Assembly (NCBI GenBank): GCA_020719895.1
Contig: DYPM01000116.1
Span: 1 to 5,195, forward strand
Reading direction: 5' to 3'
DNA from: Sulfurovum sp.
Lineage (GTDB): Bacteria; Campylobacterota; Campylobacteria; Campylobacterales; Sulfurovaceae
DNA: 5,195 bases
Of the stretch, positions 1 through 5,195 are shown piece by piece. The position numbers and the translations under genes are program-made. Positions within the stretch are counted from its first letter, which is position 1. Every line of letters begins with the position of its first letter. Under the pieces are notes generated by a model. That model saw only the letters and a list, made by a program, of their open reading frames with translations. It did not search any database and was not told the origin of the DNA.

Positions 1-26
1 TCAAAACAATCAAAGTGGTTTTAAAA

Positions 27-81
27 CGCGACGGTGCGTACTAAATCAACATCTCTGCTATTTATACATTATCAACAAAGG
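27..81 (+). repeat. Leader repeat, copy A
   Basis: The first 14 bases (CGCGACGGTGCGTA, 27-40) are identical to 3732-3745. The next 41 bases align without a gap to 3746-3786 with 25 matches. Thirteen of the 16 mismatches are transitions, which points to true descent rather than chance. In both copies the repeat ends an upstream reading frame with the same residues, RDGAY-stop (here at 30-44), and is followed by wzz-like sequence. It may be the old 5' leader of a duplicated wzz-like gene, or a small dispersed repeat; one window cannot separate these. Confidence 0.6.
77..81 (+). promoter_or_regulatory. Ribosome binding site of the wzz-like gene
   Basis: AAAGG lies six bases before the ATG at 88 and decides that start over the GTG at 34. 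It falls at the right end of the leader sequence that recurs at 3732-3786, and the AAGG is kept in that second copy. Confidence 0.6.
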
Positions 82-87
82 AAAACA

Positions 88-1128
88 ATGCAACAAAACA
101 TAGAAGACAATCAAGACAAAATTAGTTTAAATGAACTTTTTTTTATTTTAAAAAAGAGATTTTTTTTCATCACCAAAACGACAGGTATATTTGTCATTTT
201 GTCCATACTCTATCTATTTATCGCCACACCTTGGTGGGAAGTAAGTGCTACATTAGAAATAGGTAAATACTCCACTGACAATGGAAAGGGTGAATTTAAA
301 TATTTAGAAGGGGGAACAACACTCAGCGAACGATTAAAGATAAAATATATTGATATTTACAAATACACCAAAAACCGTGATAGCAAAATAGAAAGTATTA
401 TTTTTTCAAAAGAAAATCCACAGTTTATCACGATAGTCGCTCGCGGAAAATCAAACGAACTTGCACTCAAACAACTCAACACTCTATTAGATGAAGTCAA
501 GTTAAAACATAAAAAAATATTAGAGTCAGTTATGATTACAAAAGAGTCTGAAATAAAAGATACCAATCGAACAATCTATAGCCTAACAAACTATCAAATA
601 AAAAATATTAAAGAGAATATCATTTTTATTGAAAATTTAGAATTGCCCACATTAGATCAAAAAATTTCAAGTTTGAGTTCAGAACTTGATAGAACAATGT
701 CACAACAAAAAAGTGCAACTTCCAATCTTTCTGCTATCGAAAACGACTCATCGCTTTCTGCCCTAAGGCTTGCTGAGATTCAAGGATTAGAATACAGAAT
801 TTCATCCAATAAACTTAATTTGATTGACTTAAAAAAAGAAAAAGAAAATATGATTAAATCAAGACTTCCTGAACTCAAACGTGAAATTGAACGCTTAAAT
901 AGAGTTGAACTGGTCAAGCTGAATGAAACGCTAAATCTTCTGCAATCTTCTATGAAAAATAATAATTATATCGATACACAAATCATAGGAAATGTTCTCA
1001 AGCAAGACAAGCCCATCAAACCAAATTCTCTGCTTATTCTCATTTTAGCACTGTTCACTGGTACGATAGTATCAATTTTTATCGTTTTATTAACCAATAA
1101 TCAGGGTCAGAGGTCAGTTTTTAACTAA
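88..1128 (+). CDS. Wzz/chain-length-determinant-like polysaccharide co-polymerase
   Basis: This is probably an inner-membrane protein of the Wzz/PCP family, which sets the chain length of O-antigen or exopolysaccharide made by a Wzy-type polymerase. From the ATG at 88 it has 346 residues. A cytoplasmic N-terminus is followed by a first membrane segment at about 26-47. A long, charged, partly coiled-coil periplasmic region spans about 142-287. A KPIKPN motif at 308-313 sits just before the second membrane segment at about 314-335. This TM-coil-Pro-TM plan is the family hallmark; the exact polymer is unknown because no glycan genes are in view. The start at 88 is preferred to an upstream GTG at 34 because AAAGG lies six bases before it and the 18 extra residues do not look like protein. 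The last eight residues (QGQRSVFN) appear to come from an inserted element, since a second copy of this gene end diverges there. A functional membrane protein is still plausible. Confidence 0.82.
   Translation: MQQNIEDNQDKISLNELFFILKKRFFFITKTTGIFVILSILYLFIATPWWEVSATLEIGKYSTDNGKGEFKYLEGGTTLSERLKIKYIDIYKYTKNRDSKIESIIFSKENPQFITIVARGKSNELALKQLNTLLDEVKLKHKKILESVMITKESEIKDTNRTIYSLTNYQIKNIKENIIFIENLELPTLDQKISSLSSELDRTMSQQKSATSNLSAIENDSSLSALRLAEIQGLEYRISSNKLNLIDLKKEKENMIKSRLPELKREIERLNRVELVKLNETLNLLQSSMKNNNYIDTQIIGNVLKQDKPIKPNSLLILILALFTGTIVSIFIVLLTNNQGQRSVFN
1101..1117 (+). mobile_element. Putative left end of the Y1-transposase element
   Basis: The motif TCAGGGTCAGAGGTCAG holds two direct copies of GGTCAG. 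It lies 43 bases before the transposase start. GGTCAG-rich termini of this kind are, from memory, common beside IS200-like/RAYT transposase genes. Independently, the wzz-like gene end (1045-1101) and its second copy (3787-3843) stay alike up to position 1101 and share nothing after it, so a foreign junction is expected here. No matching right-hand motif was found after 2791, so the element is either one-ended in this window or has lost its right end. Confidence 0.45.
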
Positions 1129-1160
1129 AAAGTGCCACAATAAATAAAAAAGGTTTTGCC

Positions 1161-2204
1161 ATGCCTCGAAAAAATAGAATCGAAAAAGCTGGGTTTTATC
1201 ATATCGTCAATCGTGGTGTTGCAAGAGAGAGCATCTATCATGACGATGAAGACTTTGCAAGGTTTTTAGAAATTACGCAGGAGGATAGTGATGAATATCA
1301 TTTTGTCATCTATTCATTTTGCTTGATGTCAAATCACTATCATCTTCTTTTGGAAACTTCATCTTCAAATCTTTCTATTGTGATGCAAAAAATAAACTCA
1401 AGATATAGTGTATTTTTCAACAATAAATACAAAAGGGTCGGACCACTGTGGCAAGGCAGGTTTAAGGCTTGGTATGTGTATGACAAATCGTATCTCAAGA
1501 TGATAGTGAAATATATAGAATACAATCCTATCAAAGCAGGTATTACTCATAAAATAGGCGAGTATAAATGGGCGATGAGTTCAAAGAATGTTGAATTTTC
1601 AATGTTTAATTTTGAATTATTGGAGAATATAAATTTTAATCAAGAGCTTGATGAAAATGAGCAAAAAAAGATTGATGAGTTCTATAGTGCAAAAATAGAG
1701 ATCAAAGAAGATTTGGTCATAAAAAAAGAGTTAAAAAAACTTGACTTCTATTTTCATGACCTTCAAAAAGAGGTTGCTATCGCACATGCTATCAAAGATG
1801 GATATATGGGTACGGATATCGCAGAATATTTAGGAATTACAAAAGCCTCTGTATCAAAAACATATACAAACTACAAACAAAAAATAAAATTTTACGAGCG
1901 ACTTCGTGATAAAGGGCTTTTTTGGAGCCATAGCAAAGATGTGAGCTATGAAGAGTGTGGCGAAAAACTACTTATAGAGTATGTGCTCAAATATGCAGAC
2001 TTTGATGATATCAAGCTTTGCTTAGAGCTTTTTGGTAAAAGAAAAGTCAAGATAGTATGGGAAGAGAAACTAAAAAGCGACAAAAGTTTCATCAAAATCA
2101 ATCTTATGCTTGCAAGAGTTTTTTTTGGTATGGATGTAGAGGCTGATTATTTTAAGGAAGTAAAAAATGCAAGATTTGAAAAACTTAAATTGCTTGCTTC
2201 CTAA
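1161..2204 (+). CDS. IS200-like Y1/REP-associated tyrosine transposase with C-terminal antitoxin-like domain
   Basis: This 347-residue protein has three parts. Residues 1-130 are a Y1 (HUH) transposase domain of the REP-associated type. It opens with MPRKNRIEKAGFYHIVNRG, has the metal-binding H-x-H at 59-61 (NHYHLLLE), a GPLWQGRF block at 94-101, and the likely nucleophile Tyr118 in KYIEYNP. Such enzymes cut and join single-stranded DNA at hairpins. Residues 205-240 form a helix-turn-helix (GTDIAEYLGITKASVSK). Residues about 265-330 (IEYVLKYADFDDIK, then VKIVWEE and LMLARVFFG) are unlike ordinary Y1 transposases. They resemble DUF6922 proteins, which are usually encoded just before AbiEii-type nucleotidyltransferases; this match is from memory. 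The start has AAAAAGG seven bases upstream. The 3' end overlaps the nucleotidyltransferase gene by 38 bases. All key transposase residues are present, so the enzyme may be active. Confidence 0.88.
   Translation: MPRKNRIEKAGFYHIVNRGVARESIYHDDEDFARFLEITQEDSDEYHFVIYSFCLMSNHYHLLLETSSSNLSIVMQKINSRYSVFFNNKYKRVGPLWQGRFKAWYVYDKSYLKMIVKYIEYNPIKAGITHKIGEYKWAMSSKNVEFSMFNFELLENINFNQELDENEQKKIDEFYSAKIEIKEDLVIKKELKKLDFYFHDLQKEVAIAHAIKDGYMGTDIAEYLGITKASVSKTYTNYKQKIKFYERLRDKGLFWSHSKDVSYEECGEKLLIEYVLKYADFDDIKLCLELFGKRKVKIVWEEKLKSDKSFIKINLMLARVFFGMDVEADYFKEVKNARFEKLKLLAS
2154..2158 (+). promoter_or_regulatory. Ribosome binding site of the nucleotidyltransferase, inside the transposase gene
   Basis: AAGGA lies eight bases before the ATG at 2167, within the last codons of the transposase-fusion gene. 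It supports the 2167 start and implies translational coupling of the two genes. Confidence 0.55.
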
Positions 2205-2791
2205 GACAAAAGTTCTTTTGCTTGAGATGGTGGAGAGCTGTAATTTTTTAGATAAGTATGTTTTAGTTGGTGGGAGTGCCTTGACATTACATCTTTGTCA
2301 TCGCAAAAGTGAAGATTTGGATTTTTTTACTTACGAGGATAGTTTGAATTTTAAAGAGATTTTAGAATATATCAAACGATTTGAAAAAAAAAGAGATACT
2401 CAATCAAACAAATGAGCAAATAGACTTGCTCATTGATGGTGTGAAAGTAACCTTTTTCAATGCCAAATGGAGTTTCTTGAAGCCTTTTGAAAATAAGAAA
2501 TTAAATATAGATAGTATTGAGCAAATAGCTACTATGAAAGTCAATGTACTTTTTTTGAGGGCAAAATATAGAGATTATTATGATTTGTATTTTTTGGCAA
2601 AAGAGAGTATGAGCTTGAAAAATATTTTTAAAGCGAGTGAGCATATAGCCGAAGGTGTCACTTATAAATTGTTTGCTGTTGCTTTATTGTATATTGAGGA
2701 TATTGAAGATGACAATATTACCTATCTTGAACCAAAAGAAAAAGTATCAAAAGAACAAATCCGAGATTTTTTCCAAATGAGACTTAAATGA
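2167..2791 (+). pseudogene. AbiEii/AbiGii-type nucleotidyltransferase (toxin-like), frameshifted at an A9 run
   Basis: The first frame (2167-2415) gives 82 residues with the nucleotidyltransferase core: GGSALTLHL at 35-43, then HRKSEDLDFF at 45-54, where D50 and D52 would bind metal. The rest of the family signature, IDGVKVTFF and MKVNVLFLRAKYRDYYDLYF, lies in the +1 frame and runs to the stop at 2789-2791. The two frames join at A9 (2384-2392): with eight A they would form one protein of 207 residues, passing from FEKK directly to EILNQTNEQIDLL. Family members are toxins of AbiE-like (type IV) systems that modify RNA or nucleotides. Here the partner would be the antitoxin-like C-terminus of the overlapping upstream gene. 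The gene may be dead, phase-variable, rescued by slippage at A9, or affected by a sequencing error. Family assignment is firm; activity is unknown. Confidence 0.82.
2384..2392 (+). other. A9 homopolymer at the nucleotidyltransferase frame break
   Basis: Nine consecutive A sit exactly where the reading frame changes; eight would restore it. Runs of this length are prone to polymerase slippage, both in replication and in transcription. Confidence 0.75.
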
Positions 2792-2904
2792 ATAAAATAA
2801 TAACTAAACTTTCGCACCTATAATCCCCCAACAAAAACAAACAACTTTTAAAAAAGTTTTATTCTCTTAGAGTAAAATTTGATTATATAAAATAGGGGCA
2901 GAAA
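2792..2904. other. Gap between nucleotidyltransferase and IS3 remnant, probably containing the IS left end
   Basis: No gene is seen here. A 7-bp palindrome, AACTTTT/AAAAGTT (2843-2849 and 2852-2858), has only a two-base centre, so it is a weak terminator candidate. The sequence near the IS3 orfA start is AT-rich, with TATATAA at 2884-2890 as a possible -10, and AGGGG at 2894-2898 is a good ribosome binding site. The left terminal repeat of the IS should lie here, but with the right end lost it cannot be placed. Confidence 0.4.
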
Positions 2905-3749
2905 ATGAGTAGAAAAAGAACAACATTTAGTACAGAGTTTAAAACTAAAATTGTACTTGAAGTTTTAAAGGATGATAAAACAATCAAGAGAAAAGCAAGT
3001 ACAAACAATGTTACACCAAAGAATATTCAGAACTGGAAAACTACTTTTTTAGCAAATGCAGAGATAGCAATGGAGCTATCAAGAGGGTTGCAAGAGTATA
3101 AACAAGAGATAGCTGAACTTAAAGCTAAAAAATGATGAGTATGCAAAAGCACTTGGCAAAGTGACAGTAGAAAGAGATTGGCTACAGGGAAAGCTAAAGA
3201 GCTTGGACTCATTAAATAAAAAAGAGCTTGTGGAGTCTAAGCTAAAAGATATATCAATCACAAGACAATGCGAATTATTGCAAATTGATAGAAGTACACT
3301 CTATTATGAGCCAATCATAAACCAAACCAAGTCATCTATCAAAAACCATATCCAAAAGATCTATGAGGAGATACCAATATATGGGTATCTCAAAGCTCAT
3401 AGACAACTTTTAGAAGATGGGTTTAGCGTGAGTCCTAATACCGTGCAACAAATACCGTAAAGAGCTTGGATTAAAAGCTATATTGGCTGTTCGTGTGCCA
3501 AATACAAGTCAACCAATCAAAGAGCATCCAATACGCTCATATAAGCTAAGGGGCGTAGAGATAACAAGAGCCAATCAGGTATGGTCAACTGATATTACCT
3601 ATATCCGTATCAAAAAAGGATTTATTTATCTTACGGCTATTATTGATTGGCATTCTAAAGCTGTATTGAGCTGGAGAATATCAAACACAATGGATACAGA
3701 TTTAGTGATGGGTGTTTTAAATGACGCACTCCGCGACGGTGCGTATTGA
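2905..3749 (+). pseudogene. IS3-family transposase (OrfA+OrfB), frameshifted and 3'-truncated
   Basis: The OrfA part starts at 2905 (AGGGG six bases upstream) with a helix-turn-helix, RKRTTFSTEFKTKIVLEVLK through PKNIQNWK. It stops at 3133-3135 after a run of six A. One A fewer (3127-3132) would continue it as NDEYAKALGKVTVERDWL into OrfB (ISITRQCELLQIDRSTLYY, IPIYGYLKAHRQL). A second shift at 3450-3452, again cured by removing one A, leads into YRKELGLKAILAV and the start of the integrase core, QVWSTDITYI. That supplies only the first Asp of the DDE triad. The frame breaks off after VLNDAL, where relatives continue with YGKPEIFNTDQGSQ, so roughly the last 110 residues, the second Asp and the Glu are gone. 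The final RDGAY-stop belongs to the leader repeat, so the true IS edge is near 3731. The enzyme cannot be active. Confidence 0.88.
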
Positions 3750-3786
3750 ACTGATATCGCTGTTTTTCCTATGTTGTCAATGAAGG
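3732..3786 (+). repeat. Leader repeat, copy B
   Basis: This is the second copy of 27-81: 14 of 14, then 25 of 41 bases match with no gap. It supplies the RDGAY-stop that ends the cut-off IS3 frame. It leads straight into a copy of the wzz-like gene end with no intervening gene body. Confidence 0.6.
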
Positions 3787-3873
3787 TTAGCACTGTTCAC
3801 TGGTGCGATAGTATCAATTTTCATAGTTTTATTAACTCACAATACCCATTCTCATAAAACGATAATGCCATAA
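3787..3873 (+). pseudogene. Remnant of a second wzz-like gene (3' end only)
   Basis: Positions 3787-3836 match 1045-1094 at 47 of 50 bases. In frame they encode LALFTGAIVSIFIVLLT, the second membrane segment of the wzz-like protein, where the intact copy has LALFTGTIVSIFIVLLT. The frame continues as HNTHSHKTIMP to a TAA at 3871-3873, perhaps the original C-terminus. There is no start codon, and a TGA (3781-3783) lies just before it in frame. Compared with the intact locus, the part equivalent to 82-1044 (963 bases) is missing between leader and gene end. It is best read as an internally deleted paralog. Confidence 0.78.
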
Positions 3874-3881
3874 GTACTACA

Positions 3882-3901
3882 TGGGGCAAAAATTTGCCCC
3901 A
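3882..3901 (-). terminator. Stem-loop directly after the carboxyspermidine dehydrogenase stop
   Basis: GGGGCAAA/TTTGCCCC pair around a two-base AA centre, with one more T-A pair outside. On the minus strand it begins two bases after the TAA of the gene. No clear U-run follows in either direction, so it may be an atypical terminator or a 3'-end-protecting hairpin. Confidence 0.45.
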
Positions 3902-3903
3902 AC

Positions 3904-5121
3904 TTACACTCTTACTACTCTGTCTTCGTCTGCTTCAAGCTCCATCACTTTCCATGGAAGTCCTTGCGTGTTGAGTTCTTCCATAAACGCATCTGGATCC
4001 ATTTGCTCCATATTGAACACACCTTTGCCACGCCATTTGCCCTCAAGCATTAGTTTTGCACCGATCATTGCAGGAATGCCTGTGGTGTAGCTCACGCCTT
4101 GACTCATCACTTCGGCGTAGCACTCTTCGTGGTCTTTAATCTGATAGATGTAGATTGTGCGTGGTTTGCCGTCTTTGAGACCTTTGGCGAAGATTCCAAT
4201 ATTGGTTTTGCCTTTGGTGCGAGGACCCAAACTTGCGGGATCTGGAAGGAGTGTTTTGAGAAATTCCATAGGAACAATCCGCATTCCTTTATGCTCGACA
4301 GGTTCGATACCGAGCATTCCGACATTTTGGAGTACTTCCATGTGTTTGAGATAGCTTGCACCAAATGTCATAAAAAAGCGGATTTTTTTGAGTCCTTTGA
4401 TGTGTTTGACAAGCGACTCCATCTCTTCGTGGTAGAGTAAATAGCTGTCTTTTGGACCAACTTCAGGATAATCCCACACCTGCATAATCTCCATTGGTGC
4501 AGTCTCAATCCACGCTCCATTTTCCCAATAACGCCCTTTTGCTGAAACCTCACGAAGATTTATCTCAGGATTGAAATTGGTCGCAAAAGCATAGCCGTGA
4601 TCTCCAGCGTTACAATCAAGAATATCAATCGTGTGAATCTCATCAAAATAGTGTTTTTGAGCATACGCACAAAAGACATTCGTAGCTCCAGGATCAAAAC
4701 CACTTCCCAAAAGCCCCATGATATTTGCTTCTTTAAATTTCAAGTCTCGCTCCCACTGGAGTTTGTACTCAAACTTTGCTTCATCTGGATGCTCGTAGTT
4801 GGCAGTATCGAGATAATCCACACCACACTCGATACACGCATCCATGATAGTGAGGTCTTGATACGGAAGAGCGACATTGATCACAATCTTTGCTTGGGTT
4901 TGTTGAATCAAAGAAACAAGTTCAGATACACTATCGGCATCGACTTTGGCAGTAAATATCTCTACGCCAATCTTGGCCTTGATGCTTGCAGCGATCTCAT
5001 CACATTTACTGATCGTTCTGCTTGCAAGTGTGATCTCTCCAAAAGTATCACCGTTCATCGCACATTTAAATGCTACGACATTTCCTACACCGCCCGCACC
5101 GATAATCAACGTTTTGTTCAT
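3904..5121 (-). CDS. Carboxy(nor)spermidine dehydrogenase, saccharopine dehydrogenase family
   Basis: The family enzyme condenses aspartate beta-semialdehyde with putrescine (or diaminopropane), using NADPH, to give carboxyspermidine (or carboxynorspermidine). A separate decarboxylase (NspC type, not in view) then makes spermidine (or norspermidine). It is a soluble cytoplasmic enzyme and forms the alternative spermidine route of Campylobacter and many gut bacteria. The 405-residue protein starts with the Rossmann nucleotide loop GAGGVG at 8-13, with SR at 34-35 placed to bind the NADP phosphate. It continues with INVALPYQDLTIMDACIECG and the conserved GSGFDPGATNVF at 139-150. The length is typical of the family and the frame is unbroken. 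The ATG at 5119-5121 has GAGGAG (5128-5133) six bases upstream. Its richer G+C and undamaged state contrast with the AT-rich mobile DNA to its left, so it is probably core chromosome. A lysine-pathway saccharopine dehydrogenase is the alternative, but the sequence fits the polyamine enzyme better. Confidence 0.88.
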   Translation of the reverse strand: MNKTLIIGAGGVGNVVAFKCAMNGDTFGEITLASRTISKCDEIAASIKAKIGVEIFTAKVDADSVSELVSLIQQTQAKIVINVALPYQDLTIMDACIECGVDYLDTANYEHPDEAKFEYKLQWERDLKFKEANIMGLLGSGFDPGATNVFCAYAQKHYFDEIHTIDILDCNAGDHGYAFATNFNPEINLREVSAKGRYWENGAWIETAPMEIMQVWDYPEVGPKDSYLLYHEEMESLVKHIKGLKKIRFFMTFGASYLKHMEVLQNVGMLGIEPVEHKGMRIVPMEFLKTLLPDPASLGPRTKGKTNIGIFAKGLKDGKPRTIYIYQIKDHEECYAEVMSQGVSYTTGIPAMIGAKLMLEGKWRGKGVFNMEQMDPDAFMEELNTQGLPWKVMELEADEDRVVRV

Positions 5122-5127
5122 GGAATA

Positions 5128-5133
5128 CTCCTC
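5128..5133 (-). promoter_or_regulatory. Ribosome binding site of carboxyspermidine dehydrogenase
   Basis: Read on the minus strand this is GAGGAG, six bases before the ATG at 5121. It is a strong match to the 16S anti-Shine-Dalgarno sequence and fixes the start. Confidence 0.8.
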
Positions 5134-5166
5134 AAAATAAAATGAATCATTTTAACATATTTTGGA

Positions 5167-5185
5167 TTCTCACAAAATTTGAGAA
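5167..5185. promoter_or_regulatory. Possible operator dyad upstream of carboxyspermidine dehydrogenase
   Basis: TTCTCA (5167-5172) and TGAGAA (5180-5185) form a 6-bp inverted repeat with a 7-base centre, 46 bases before the start codon. Downstream on the minus strand, TAAAAT (5148-5153) could serve as a -10 and TTGTGA, inside the dyad centre (about 5169-5174), as a -35 with a short 15-base spacer. The overlap would suit a repressor site, but the dyad is short and in AT-rich DNA. Confidence 0.25.
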
Positions 5186-5195
5186 CTATTCAAAT

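Noticed and set aside
3..44. Possible 3' end of an upstream gene ending KVVLKRDGAY
   Set aside because: Only 13 codons are visible, another frame is also open here, and the ending comes from the repeat; too short to call a gene.
34..87. Upstream GTG start adding 18 residues to the wzz-like protein
   Set aside because: No ribosome binding site precedes it, the segment lies in the duplicated leader, and the ATG at 88 has AAAGG at good spacing.
3218..3224. AAAAAAG as the programmed -1 frameshift site of the IS3 element
   Set aside because: The heptamer is not in the needed phase: the surrounding protein reads through it in one frame as LNKKELVESK, and the actual breaks are elsewhere and of the opposite sign.
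3724..3744. Hairpin ACGCAC/GTGCGT with a nine-base loop, possible REP-like substrate of the Y1 transposase
   Set aside because: Its left arm is ordinary IS3 coding sequence (codons for N-D-A-L) and is absent from the other repeat copy, so it is probably a chance product of the junction.
4597..5145. Long open frame on the plus strand opposite the carboxyspermidine dehydrogenase gene
   Set aside because: It is a shadow of a strongly recognised gene, has no family signature and no convincing ribosome site.
1..5195. CRISPR array, tRNA or rRNA genes
   Set aside because: No regularly spaced repeats, cloverleaf-like sequence or rRNA signature was seen on either strand.

Overview
The window looks like a stretch of a Campylobacterota chromosome (a Sulfurimonas/Sulfurovum/Sulfurospirillum-like bacterium). 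The basis is low overall G+C, a carboxyspermidine dehydrogenase of the Campylobacter type, and an IS3 transposase and a Y1 transposase of types I associate with this phylum. The genus cannot be fixed from the sequence alone.

Layout, left to right. (1) Positions 27-1128: a leader followed by a complete Wzz/chain-length-determinant-like membrane protein gene. (2) About 1101-2791: an IS200-like Y1/REP-associated tyrosine transposase gene. Its product carries an extra C-terminal domain resembling the antitoxin-like DUF6922 proteins. It overlaps by 38 nt an AbiEii-type nucleotidyltransferase gene that is out of frame at a run of nine A. (3) Positions 2905 to about 3731: an IS3-family transposase pseudogene, broken by two +1 shifts and cut off before the second catalytic residue. 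(4) Positions 3732-3873: a second, degenerate copy of the leader joined directly to a copy of the last codons of the wzz-like gene, with everything between missing. (5) A stem-loop, then on the minus strand a well-preserved, more G+C-rich gene for carboxy(nor)spermidine dehydrogenase (spermidine synthesis), with its own Shine-Dalgarno site near the right edge.

The left 3.9 kb is therefore an accessory junkyard beside a housekeeping gene. The most interesting part is the apparent mobile toxin-antitoxin-like cassette: a single-strand-type transposase fused to an antitoxin-like domain and translationally coupled to a nucleotidyltransferase. The two wzz 3' ends stay alike until about position 1101, where the motif TCAGGGTCAGAGGTCAG begins in the intact copy. 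This suggests that the motif marks the left end of the transposase element and that the last eight residues of the wzz-like protein are encoded by the insertion.

There is no gene-free stretch over 300 bases. No tRNA, rRNA or CRISPR array was seen.
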